This document shows, piece after piece, positions 8,001 to 14,883 of a DNA stretch of 15,217 bases; position 1 is the first letter of the stretch, and each line of letters starts with the position of its first letter. Position numbers and translations under genes: made by a program. The notes beneath the pieces are model-generated. The model was not told the DNA's origin. It searched no databases and saw nothing but the letters and a program-made list of their open reading frames with translations. The stretch lies in contig CAXBOY010000074.1 of the NCBI GenBank assembly GCA_963977405.1, positions 1-15,217 on the forward strand. Reading direction: 5' to 3'. This stretch comes from UBA5078 sp963977405 (GTDB lineage Bacteria > Pseudomonadota > Gammaproteobacteria > Pseudomonadales > Pseudohongiellaceae).

Positions 8001-8241
8001 TGCGCTCGACATTCTCTACGGTCTCTAGCGCCTCCTCTAGCGCTAAGCAAATGCCCTGTTCTACTTCCGCAGGCGCGGCGCCCGGGTAGGGCACGTTCAC
8101 CTGAATGGTGCCGGTTTCGATGCTGGGGAATTCTTCCTGGCGCGTGTTCATGAAGGACACAATGCCCCCCACGATGAACACCATCATCAGCAGGTTGGAG
8201 GCAACTGTATTATCGATAAACCAATTGATGATGGTTTTCAT
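5023..8241 (-). CDS. RND-family efflux permease (AcrB-like inner-membrane pump)
   Basis: The 1072-residue protein has the RND duplication: TM1 about 11-31, a large periplasmic loop, TM2-6 about 338-478, TM7 about 534-553, a second loop, and TM8-12 about 890-1044. TM4 carries the proton-relay pair D397-D398 in GIIVDDAIVVGERI. TM11 has LTSMTTFIGLVPL with T996 aligned to AcrB T978. Without gaps from TM10 to TM11, AcrB K940 aligns with V958 in GVVVNSSLVLVDY, so the usual lysine is missing. It exports small molecules, perhaps drugs or detergents; the substrate cannot be read from sequence. Its ATG overlaps the adaptor stop by 4 bp (ATGA), implying translational coupling. No TolC-type outer-membrane gene is present in the window. 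Confidence 0.93.
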   Translation of the reverse strand: MKTIINWFIDNTVASNLLMMVFIVGGIVSFMNTRQEEFPSIETGTIQVNVPYPGAAPAEVEQGICLALEEALETVENVERMTSTAREGACSATVEVASGAELNRVLNDVKSAVDAIVTFPADIEQPIIASFSPSSTVMSLALAADTDDASLKEIAEGIRLDLIDLDGISRVEVSYIRPFEISIEISEFTLRQYNLTLNQVANAINRSAMDMPAGTLRTEGGEILLRSKGRVFEGAEYENIIVRSMPDGSQLRLGDIATVKDGFEEGYLTARVNGKNAAIVDIYRVGNEDTVASSAKVKEYFEAQRSRIPASVDFMILTDDAEGLKERIATVAGNAYSGFFMVLLVLTLFLRFKIAVWVAAGIPIAILGALSLFPSLGITISSLTIMAFILVLGIIVDDAIVVGERIFVFEQEGYSPREAAAKGTLDVFIPVIFGVMTTIAAFLPLLILDGPMGAFFNVIGGVVVICLVASVIESQLILPGHLAHRRTTGYWLEGSALVNRWLLLQKRIAFGLEYVATHIYQPALRKCLEYRYATWSFATGIILITFALLLSGRVIFQFFPAVEGDRIYASIQMPEGVAVEVTERALVQLEAAAIELQLELDEELTDMIARGDAPSMPGSVVDKTLTTLGARVNRGGPPSGRGTAGGSHIAEVVMILHSYADRGEISANDIRDRWREKVGIIPDALELSYTSDSFSAGQALSFRLEGRNEENLQIATTELREALGRYPGVLDISDSFRAGKQEVQIEILREGEILGFTLDDISRQVRQAFYGAEAQRIQRGGDQIKVMVRYPEEERQSLGNLEDMMLRTPNGGEVPLSNVAKLSLGNGYSSINREDGRRVITVNADIDRQVSVPEQVTSEIYAEFAPRWLEEYQISLALGGEAEQSARSMGGLFASYPLAMLIIYALLAIPLKSYSQPLIIMSVIPFGAIGAIMGHFIMGQELVFFSLIGIVALGGVVVNSSLVLVDYINKEVHLGHSLPDAVASAGVARFRPIFLTSMTTFIGLVPLMATPTPATFFIVPMAISLAFGVLFATVITLFLLPSLYLILYDFTTHRAHVEDHSTEAYVDPATSL

Positions 8242-9416
8242 AGCTCGGCAACCTGCACCAACATGCCGTCGACTACCGCTTGTATCGGCGACATACAGAT
8301 GCGCTCTCCCGGGCGCAGGCCGCCGGCGATCAGCACACGCTCGTTCTCTAGGCGCAAGATCTCAACCTCTCTAAAACGCAGTCTATTCTCGGCATCGACG
8401 ATGAGTACGCGATTGCCACTACGAATAACTTCGCGTGGCAGGGCATAGAGATCATTCACCGTTTTGCCGCTTATGCTCGCTTCTACATAGAGGCCAACGG
8501 GTAGTGGGATGGACTGTGTGCTTTCACCTTGTATCGGGTTCTGAGTGGCGGACTGTTCTACGCGCACGATGGCCTGTACGGCATTGTTCGAGGCATCGAT
8601 GCCCGCTTCGGTGCGCACCAATTTGCCGCGCCAATGGTGTAGTTGCCCGCCAAACATGCCACTAAGAGTCACTTCTGGTGCAAGCTCATCGGGCAGTTCG
8701 CCACGGTAGCCTAGTGGGATATCGAGGTAGCCCAATTGCGAGAGCGCAAGAGGAAGGCGCACTTCAACATCGTCTGCGCTGAGCAGGTTCGCCAGAGATT
8801 GGCCGCGGTTAACGTTCTGGCCCAGCTCGATTGCCGTGTCCTCTACAATCGTGGCGAATGGCGCTCTAACTTCACTGCGGCGCAAGTCTAACTGGGTTTG
8901 CGCAAGTTGGGCCTTAGCATCGCGAAGGCGACCAGCGCTAATGTCTGCCTGTCGCTGTAACTCCTGCACTTGGGACTCACTGACTAAGCGACGCTCGGCG
9001 AGACCACGGTAGCGTTCCAATTCGCCGCTGGCATAGTTCGCTTCAGTCTGGGCTTGCTCCATGGTGCTGCGGCTGCGCTCCAAGGCGTTCTCGAAGTCAC
9101 TGCTATCCAAGCGCAGAATGACCTCATCGGCATTAAAGAAGCCCCCGGATACAAATGAGGGCGAAACCCAAGAAACTTGGCCTGACGTGGAAGCAGATAG
9201 ATTTACGCGCCTAGCCGCCTGCACTTTACCCTGAGATTGAACTTGGAGAGTGACAGCCTCTGGCTGCACTTGCGCCACGCGAACCGTCGCAAGAGATTGC
9301 TCTGGAGCGCTAGGCTCTAACCGCTCTGGATTGCGAATGATGACAACGAAAACGATGATCGCGAAAGCAAGTATCGCGATGGGTAGTATTACTCTCTTCA
9401 AGGGGGTAGACCTCAT
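8238..9416 (-). CDS. RND efflux periplasmic adaptor (membrane fusion protein)
   Basis: The 392-residue protein has one N-terminal membrane anchor (about 8-27, rich in I/V/L/A/F) and no lipobox cysteine. A split barrel-sandwich (lipoyl) domain lies at about 55-105 and 182-212, enclosing a coiled-coil hairpin at about 108-180. Beta-barrel and membrane-proximal domains follow to the C-terminus (VDGMLVQVAEL). It links the RND permease to an outer-membrane channel. The ATG at 9416 lacks a good Shine-Dalgarno. A TTG five codons later has AGG 9 nt upstream and would also keep the anchor, so the start is uncertain by five residues. It is first in a two-gene operon with the permease and divergent from trkH across 224 bp. 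Confidence 0.92.
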   Translation of the reverse strand: MRSTPLKRVILPIAILAFAIIVFVVIIRNPERLEPSAPEQSLATVRVAQVQPEAVTLQVQSQGKVQAARRVNLSASTSGQVSWVSPSFVSGGFFNADEVILRLDSSDFENALERSRSTMEQAQTEANYASGELERYRGLAERRLVSESQVQELQRQADISAGRLRDAKAQLAQTQLDLRRSEVRAPFATIVEDTAIELGQNVNRGQSLANLLSADDVEVRLPLALSQLGYLDIPLGYRGELPDELAPEVTLSGMFGGQLHHWRGKLVRTEAGIDASNNAVQAIVRVEQSATQNPIQGESTQSIPLPVGLYVEASISGKTVNDLYALPREVIRSGNRVLIVDAENRLRFREVEILRLENERVLIAGGLRPGERICMSPIQAVVDGMLVQVAEL

Positions 9417-9515
9417 GTGAGCTGAAAAAGGTGCCGGGCAACAAAATGCGCCGATTCTATAGCCCTATACGAAGAAAAACCTAAATCCGAGCACTAGAAA
9501 GGGAAAAATGCTGCA

Positions 9516-9557
9516 AATTGCATGCAATTCGAGCTAAGGCGAAATTTGCTATGCAAA
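9516..9557. promoter_or_regulatory. Two palindromes between the efflux operon and trkH, candidate operators
   Basis: The 224-bp divergent region 9417-9640 holds a perfect 14-bp palindrome AATTGCATGCAATT (9516-9529) and a second inverted repeat TTTGC-TAT-GCAAA (9545-9557). They share TTGCAT/ATGCAA-like half-sites and their centres are about 28-29 bp apart. They could bind a local regulator of the efflux operon or trkH. No regulator gene is adjacent, and I could not find a convincing promoter for either gene here. Confidence 0.4.
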
Positions 9558-9640
9558 AGTATGCGTTTTGAGGGCTTATTCAGGCTTTAGATCGCGATTT
9601 CAGATGGAGATTTTAGGGCCGAGGCGCTATTGTTGCGTGC

Positions 9641-11092
9641 ATGAAAATTCTCAGCCCGAGTTTGCTAGTTTTAGGCGCAATTTTGAATATTGCTGCCCTG
9701 TTTCAGCTTATACCCGGGATATTGAGTATTGTTCTGGACACAGGTGATGAGCGAGCCTTTTTCCTCAGTGCCGCGATCTCAAGTGGAGTGGGCTTAGTGG
9801 CCATGAGTGTTGGCCACCTGAACCGCACTCCTACTATGGTTCCGCGGCAGATGTTCCTGATTACAGCGATCGCCTGGATCGCTCTGCCCATCTTCGGCAG
9901 CCTGCCGTTTATCTTCTCCACTCAGTCAATACCTTTCACCGATGCCGTGTTTGAAGCTGTATCGGGGATGACCACTACTGGGTCGACAGTGTTGAGCCAC
10001 CTCGACGAGATGCCCAAGGACCTGCTGCTGTGGCGTTCACTTCTGCAATGGTTCGGCGGTCTGGGGATCATCGGCATGGCAATCGCGATACTGCCCTTCC
10101 TAAGTGTCGGCGGTATGAAGTTGTTCCGTACCGAATCGTCCGATTGGTCCGACAAGTCGCTACCGCGCACCCAGGAACTCATTAAACAAATGATGTTCAT
10201 CTACCTAGGATTGACTGCGGCATGTGCATTTCTCTTTTTCGCGTTCGGGATGGATTGGTTCAATGCTATCAACCATGCGTTCACCACAATCTCTACCGGT
10301 GGCTACTCGACTTCGGATTCGTCCTTCGCACAATTTAGCTCGCCGGTGCTGCACTGGATCTGCATATTGTTCATGATTCTTGGTGCCTCGCCTTTCTATC
10401 TCTATATCCGGCTAATCAAGCATGGCAACCTCGCGCTGTTCAAAGATAAGCAGCTAGCCGGAATGCTCGCCATAATGGCGTTGCTGACCTTGATACTTAC
10501 ACTGGAACTCTATCTGCGCCTTGGCGAAGGCTTCGGGAAAATAGTCACTCAAGTCGCCTTTAACTTAGTCTCCGTGATTACGACTACCGGCTACGCTTCG
10601 GATGACTACTCGTTGTGGGGAGGATTTGCGGTAGCGCTGTTCTTCTTCGCGATGTTTATCGGTGGGTGTTCCGGTTCCACCAGTGGGGGCGTGAAAATAT
10701 TCCGAGTACAGCTATGCTTCACGATCATTCGGGAGCAGATTGCTCGCGCTATTCACCCTAGGGCGACGATGGCGCGAACCTATAATGGTGTGCGGGTCTC
10801 CGATGACATCCTCACCTCACTGGTAGCCTTCCTATTTGTGATGGTGATCAGCCTCGTGGTTATGACCCTGTTGTTGGCGTTAACCGGGCTCGATCTCGTT
10901 ACTTCCCTTACTAGCTCTGCCACCGCCCTGATGAATGTAGGGCCAGGCCTAGGCAGCGTGGTTGGTCCCGCGGGCAACTTCTCTAGCCTGTCGGAAGTGG
11001 CAAAATGGCTGCTCTGCCTAGGCATGATCATGGGGCGGCTAGAGTTCTTGACCATCATTGTGCTATTCAGCCCCGCCTTCTGGCGCAGGTAG
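9641..11092 (+). CDS. trkH: TrkH-type potassium uptake channel subunit
   Basis: The 483-residue integral membrane protein has the same length as I recall for E. coli TrkH. Four membrane-pore-membrane repeats are visible. The filter loops are GMTTTGST (109-116), TISTGGYST (216-224), VITTTGYAS (312-320) and MNVGPGLGS (431-439). A conserved loop GGCSGSTSGGVKIFR (341-355) lies between repeats 3 and 4. TrkH passes K+ inward and is gated by the cytosolic NAD-binding protein TrkA, whose gene is not in this window. The ATG at 9641 begins MKILSPSLLVLGAILN, already in the first hydrophobic segment as expected. The only GAGG upstream is 16-17 nt away, so the ribosome site is poor. It is divergent from the efflux operon and 185 bp before typA. 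Confidence 0.95.
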   Translation: MKILSPSLLVLGAILNIAALFQLIPGILSIVLDTGDERAFFLSAAISSGVGLVAMSVGHLNRTPTMVPRQMFLITAIAWIALPIFGSLPFIFSTQSIPFTDAVFEAVSGMTTTGSTVLSHLDEMPKDLLLWRSLLQWFGGLGIIGMAIAILPFLSVGGMKLFRTESSDWSDKSLPRTQELIKQMMFIYLGLTAACAFLFFAFGMDWFNAINHAFTTISTGGYSTSDSSFAQFSSPVLHWICILFMILGASPFYLYIRLIKHGNLALFKDKQLAGMLAIMALLTLILTLELYLRLGEGFGKIVTQVAFNLVSVITTTGYASDDYSLWGGFAVALFFFAMFIGGCSGSTSGGVKIFRVQLCFTIIREQIARAIHPRATMARTYNGVRVSDDILTSLVAFLFVMVISLVVMTLLLALTGLDLVTSLTSSATALMNVGPGLGSVVGPAGNFSSLSEVAKWLLCLGMIMGRLEFLTIIVLFSPAFWRR

Positions 11093-11110
11093 CCAAACGC
11101 TCTGCAGCTG

Positions 11111-11140
11111 CCAATTTTCTCTAACATCACCTAAAATTGG
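11111..11140. repeat. Inverted repeat after trkH, upstream of the typA promoter
   Basis: CCAATTTT (11111-11118) and AAAATTGG (11133-11140) are perfect 8-bp arms around 14 nt. It starts 19 bp after the trkH stop but is AT-rich with no T run, so it is a poor terminator. It ends 8 bp before the predicted typA -35, so it may be an operator instead. Confidence 0.45.
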
Positions 11141-11147
11141 CTATAAG

Positions 11148-11176
11148 TAGTCACTGTGTAGCGAGTAGTGTATAAT
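11148..11176 (+). promoter_or_regulatory. Predicted sigma-70 promoter of typA
   Basis: TAGTCA (11148-11153), a 17-nt spacer and a perfect TATAAT (11171-11176). Transcription would start near 11183, leaving a leader of about 95 nt before the GTG start. The -35 matches consensus at four of six bases. Confidence 0.6.
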
Positions 11177-11277
11177 CCAGCCCCTTTTTGCCGTGCTCAT
11201 TTGAACGGACACGGACACATCTTTTCTTAAGGCACCTCTTAACGTACATCCACTGCACACCATACAGGTATCCGCTC

Positions 11278-13107
11278 GTGATCGAGAAAATTCGTAACAT
11301 CGCCATCATCGCCCACGTTGACCATGGTAAGACCACACTAGTCGACAAATTGCTGCAACAATCCGGCACCTTGGAAGATCGCGGCAAAGCGGTTGAACGT
11401 GTAATGGACTCTAACGATCAAGAGCGCGAGCGCGGTATTACCATTCTTGCGAAGAACACGGCGATTATGTGGGAGGGTTACCACATCAATATCGTGGATA
11501 CTCCAGGACACGCCGACTTCGGTGGTGAGGTAGAGCGCGTGATGTCGATGGTCGACTCCGTACTCCTTCTGGTAGACGCCGTAGACGGCCCAATGCCACA
11601 GACTCGCTTCGTAACGCAGAAAGCCTTCGACCAAGGCCTGAAGCCGATCGTCGTTATCAATAAAGTTGACCGCGACGGCGCGCGCCCTGACTGGGTGTTG
11701 AACGAAGTATTCGACCTGTTCGACCGCCTTGGCGCAACAGACGAACAACTAGACTTCCCGGTTATCTACGCCTCGGCCCTTAACGGCTTTGCTGGCCTAG
11801 AGCTAGACCAGATGGCTGATGACATGACACCTCTGTTCCAGACAGTTGTAGACCGCGTGCCGCCACCCCCCGTAGCAGTGGATGCGCCTTTCCAGATGCA
11901 GATCAGCGCCTTGGACTACAGCAGCTATGTCGGCGTTATCGGCATAGGCCGCGTCACTGGCGGTATCGCCAAAGTGAACCAGCAGGTCGTGATCATCGAT
12001 CGTCATGGTGGTACGCGCAAGGGCAAGATTCTTCAGGTTAAGAGCCACCTAGGTTTGGAGCGTGTAGATGTAGCTGAAGCTCATGCAGGCGAGATCATTT
12101 GTATCACTGGTATCGACAAGCTCAATATCTCCGACACCTTGTGCGATCCGGACAACGTTGTGGCGATGAAGCCGTTGATCGTTGACGAGCCGACTATCTC
12201 CATGACTTTTCAGGTGAACGACTCACCTTTCGCTGGTCAAGATGGCAAGTTCGTAACCACTCGTAATATCAAAGACCGCCTCGATCGCGAGCTAATTTAC
12301 AACGTGGCACTGCGAGTAGAACAGGGCGAAACCCCTGACAAATATCGCGTCTCCGGCCGCGGCGAATTGCACCTATCTGTGCTAATTGAAAACATGCGTC
12401 GCGAAGGCTTCGAGCTTGCGATTTCTCGTCCTGAAGTAATTCAGCAAGAGATCGACGGCGTTATGCAGGAGCCACACGAAGCACTCGTAATCGACTGTGA
12501 CGAGCAGCACCAGGGTAGCGTGATGGAAGAGCTAGGCCAGCGCAAAGCTGACCTGCAAGACATGACTATGGACGGCAAGGGGCGCGTGCGCCTGAAGTTC
12601 GTTGTCCCAACCCGTGGTCTGATCGGTTTCCGCTCTATGTTCCTGAGCATGACCTCTGGCTCTGGCATGATGAACCACGTATTCGACCATTATGGCCCCG
12701 TGAAAATGGGCAACATCGGCGCGCGCAAGAACGGTGTTCTTGTCTCTATGGTGAAAGGTAAGGCACTGGCTTACTCTCTGTGGATGCTACAAGAGCGCGG
12801 CCGTTTGTTTATCGACCCGAACGTAGAAGTATATGAAGGCATGGTCATTGGCCTACACAGTCGTGATAACGACCTAGTAGTGAACCCTATTAAGGGCAAG
12901 CAGTTGACCAACGTGCGTGCATCGGGCACAGACGAGAACATCGTGCTGACCCCAGCCGTGAAGCACACGCTAGAGCAGGCTATGGAGTTCATCGAAGAGG
13001 ATGAGCTAGTCGAAATTACGCCGAACCACCTGCGTCTGCGTAAGAAGCTTCTTACCGAGAGCGAGCGTAAGCGCGCGGCTCGTGGTGGCGCGGCTCGAGG
13101 CGGTTGA
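11278..13107 (+). CDS. typA: BipA/TypA ribosome-associated translational GTPase
   Basis: The frame can be opened at ATG 11188, but the real start is almost certainly GTG 11278: it gives MIEKIRNIAIIAHVDHGKTT, the usual BipA N-terminus, has AGG 9 nt upstream, and makes a 609-residue protein, close to the 607 I recall for E. coli. G motifs are AHVDHGKT (12-19), the switch I region around RGITILAKN (52-60), DTPGH (74-78), NKVD (128-131) and SAL (166-168). EF-G-like domains follow, then the BipA-specific C-terminal domain, ending in a basic Gly/Arg/Ala tail. BipA binds the ribosome and supports 50S assembly, cold growth and stress responses. It ends just before a strong hairpin terminator (13135-13191). 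Confidence 0.97.
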   Translation: MIEKIRNIAIIAHVDHGKTTLVDKLLQQSGTLEDRGKAVERVMDSNDQERERGITILAKNTAIMWEGYHINIVDTPGHADFGGEVERVMSMVDSVLLLVDAVDGPMPQTRFVTQKAFDQGLKPIVVINKVDRDGARPDWVLNEVFDLFDRLGATDEQLDFPVIYASALNGFAGLELDQMADDMTPLFQTVVDRVPPPPVAVDAPFQMQISALDYSSYVGVIGIGRVTGGIAKVNQQVVIIDRHGGTRKGKILQVKSHLGLERVDVAEAHAGEIICITGIDKLNISDTLCDPDNVVAMKPLIVDEPTISMTFQVNDSPFAGQDGKFVTTRNIKDRLDRELIYNVALRVEQGETPDKYRVSGRGELHLSVLIENMRREGFELAISRPEVIQQEIDGVMQEPHEALVIDCDEQHQGSVMEELGQRKADLQDMTMDGKGRVRLKFVVPTRGLIGFRSMFLSMTSGSGMMNHVFDHYGPVKMGNIGARKNGVLVSMVKGKALAYSLWMLQERGRLFIDPNVEVYEGMVIGLHSRDNDLVVNPIKGKQLTNVRASGTDENIVLTPAVKHTLEQAMEFIEEDELVEITPNHLRLRKKLLTESERKRAARGGAARGG

Positions 13108-13134
13108 TACTGTAACTGGCTCTAAGCTGGTTCT

Positions 13135-13191
13135 AAATGGGGTCAGTGGACATTTCCCAATATTGGAAGTGTACACTGACCCCATTTTTTT
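13135..13191 (+). terminator. Long hairpin terminator of typA, candidate REP-type palindrome
   Basis: AAATGGGGTCAGTG (13135-13148) pairs perfectly with CACTGACCCCATTT (13174-13187). After one G/A mismatch the stem continues with ACATTTCC (13150-13157) against GGAAGTGT (13165-13172, one G-T wobble), leaving a 7-nt loop CAATATT. That makes 22 bp in 53 nt, followed by a run of seven T (13185-13191). It lies 27 bp after the typA stop and should terminate typA. It also sits downstream of the convergent oxidoreductase gene but has only a short T tail in that direction. The stem is far longer than an ordinary terminator and resembles REP/RAYT palindromes. Confidence 0.85.
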
Positions 13192-13218
13192 CTCATGGCT
13201 CTAAACATCCTACGTGTT

Positions 13219-14211
13219 TCAGTCTCCTTGTTCAGTGTCGCCGATTGCGATCACGATGGCGCCCTTGCGTTGCTCGGTCTCAACTCGATGATGAGCCTCG
13301 GCTGCCTGTTCCATCGTATAGACGCGATCGACGATTGAGCGAATTTTGCCTTTCTCTATCATTTGCTTGAGAGCGGTGAGTTCTTCTTTTGTCTCCTTCG
13401 CAAAGGCGAATATGGCGGTTTTATCGCTAAAGTGCTTCGTCAGAACCGAGCGCAACATCACCGATAGGCGTGGATTGCCGATTAAATATCGCCCGTGGGG
13501 ATTGAGTGAGTTAATGGCTGCCGAATAGGAGCTATGGGGCACCATATTGAAGATAACGTCATACTTATGACCATTGTCTAAGCAATCTTCTTCTGTGTAG
13601 TCGATGAAATGGTCGGCCCCAATACGGAATAGAAAATCTTTCTTAATGGCGCTATCAACAGCGGTGACTTCTGCGCCCATTGCCTTCGCGATCTGCACGG
13701 CATGGGCGCCGATACTTGCGCCAGCGCCATTAATCAATACTTTCTCACCTGCTTGGATTTTTGCATGTCTTAGAAAATGCAGCGCGTTGATGCCACCCAA
13801 TGGCACAGCTGCCGCTTCCACAAAGTTCATGTTTTGCGGTTTCGTAACCATAGAGTAGCTCTGTGGTAGCGCGATGTACTCGCCATAAGCGCCAAAGCGA
13901 AACTGAGTGCAGCCAAAAACGTGCTGACCTGCGGAGAACTGGTTGACGTCTTTGCCAATGGATTCGATCTGCCCTGCGAAATAGCCACCCAACACTTGCC
14001 GACGAGGTTTCGTGATGCCGAAAGCGATTCGAAGCGGAAGCCAGAACCAATTGACCGCATAAGTGAAGCTGCGCAGTTCGCAGTCGGACTTTGTTGCTTC
14101 CGCGGCCTGCACCTTGATGAGAACTTCATCGTCTTTAGGAACGGGCTTCGCGATAGTTTTTACTTGAAGGACCTCTGGTGGGCCATAGTGTGAATAGGTG
14201 ATCGCTTTCAT
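13219..14211 (-). CDS. Zinc-free medium-chain dehydrogenase/reductase (quinone oxidoreductase-like)
   Basis: The 330-residue cytosolic protein has a GroES-like N-terminal domain (MKAITYSHYGPPEVLQV; about 1-125) and a Rossmann domain with the nucleotide loop INGAGASIGAHAVQIAK (160-176). The catalytic GHE and structural four-cysteine zinc motifs of classical alcohol dehydrogenases are absent, placing it near the NADPH:quinone oxidoreductase branch of the MDR superfamily. It probably reduces a quinone, enone or similar carbonyl using NAD(P)H; the substrate is unknown. The ATG has AGG about 10 nt upstream. It follows msrA by 78 bp on the same strand with no terminator seen, so it may be third in a stress-related group. 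Other MDR oxidoreductases or enoyl reductases are possible. Confidence 0.87.
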   Translation of the reverse strand: MKAITYSHYGPPEVLQVKTIAKPVPKDDEVLIKVQAAEATKSDCELRSFTYAVNWFWLPLRIAFGITKPRRQVLGGYFAGQIESIGKDVNQFSAGQHVFGCTQFRFGAYGEYIALPQSYSMVTKPQNMNFVEAAAVPLGGINALHFLRHAKIQAGEKVLINGAGASIGAHAVQIAKAMGAEVTAVDSAIKKDFLFRIGADHFIDYTEEDCLDNGHKYDVIFNMVPHSSYSAAINSLNPHGRYLIGNPRLSVMLRSVLTKHFSDKTAIFAFAKETKEELTALKQMIEKGKIRSIVDRVYTMEQAAEAHHRVETEQRKGAIVIAIGDTEQGD

Positions 14212-14289
14212 GGCTAAAGAACCTGTTAGTCGATTAAGCCTCGATAAATTGGGGTTGAAAAAGTTTGGAACTGGTCCTGCCCTTACTTA

Positions 14290-14883
14290 TCAATGAGTTA
14301 CTTTATCACCCCAGATCTCTTCTAAGCGCTTGTCGCGACCGCAGCCCCAGCGATAAGCCTGGTAACGAAGTGGGCTCTTCTTGTAATAGTCCTGATGATA
14401 GCTTTCATCGCCCTTGATTGGGTAGAAAATTGCCGCGTCCAGAATCGGGGTCACGACTTTTCTGTTTGGAAATTGCGCCTCCACTTCTCTTTTCGTTTGT
14501 TGCGCTATAGTCCTCTCTTCTTCGTTCGCTACGAAGATTGCGCTTAGGTAGCTTGGACCCTTATCGCAGAATTGACCGATGCCATCGAATGGGTCAATGT
14601 TGACCCAGTAGTGATCCAGCAACTCCCTATAGCTCACCTCGTCGGGGTCGTAGGTGATCTCAACAGCCTCGTAGTGACCTTCATGGTCGCCATTATAGGT
14701 AGGATTGTCTGCGGTTCCGCCCGTGAACCCCGAGATCACATCGGTAACGCCCTCTAGCTTCTCGAAATCCGACTCCATACACCAGAAGCAACCACCGGCC
14801 AGAATTGTTTTTTCCTCTGCGGCGTGAGAGGTGAAGGAGCTTAAGCTTGTTACTAAAATTATGAGTGCTAGTGTGTTGTTCAT
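14290..14883 (-). CDS. msrA: Peptide methionine (S)-S-oxide reductase MsrA, probably exported
   Basis: The 197-residue protein has a short hydrophobic N-terminus (about 5-18) ending in SHAAEE, a plausible signal peptide with cleavage near 21-22. Its n-region (MNNT) has no Lys or Arg, so export is likely but not certain. The catalytic motif GCFWCMESDF has C32 as nucleophile. YRWGCGRDKRLEEIWG near the end supplies a likely resolving cysteine (C181), with C106 a further candidate. It reduces methionine-S-sulfoxide in proteins; if exported it would repair periplasmic proteins with electrons from an envelope thiol system. GGAG lies just upstream of the ATG. The start overlaps the upstream GNAT gene stop by 4 bp (ATGA), implying coupled translation. 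Confidence 0.94.
   Translation of the reverse strand: MNNTLALIILVTSLSSFTSHAAEEKTILAGGCFWCMESDFEKLEGVTDVISGFTGGTADNPTYNGDHEGHYEAVEITYDPDEVSYRELLDHYWVNIDPFDGIGQFCDKGPSYLSAIFVANEEERTIAQQTKREVEAQFPNRKVVTPILDAAIFYPIKGDESYHQDYYKKSPLRYQAYRWGCGRDKRLEEIWGDKVTH

Noticed and set aside
11188..11277. Extended typA start at ATG 11188, adding 30 residues
   Set aside because: The extra residues do not look like BipA, the ATG is only about 5 nt after the predicted transcription start, and GTG 11278 gives the family N-terminus with an AGG at proper distance.
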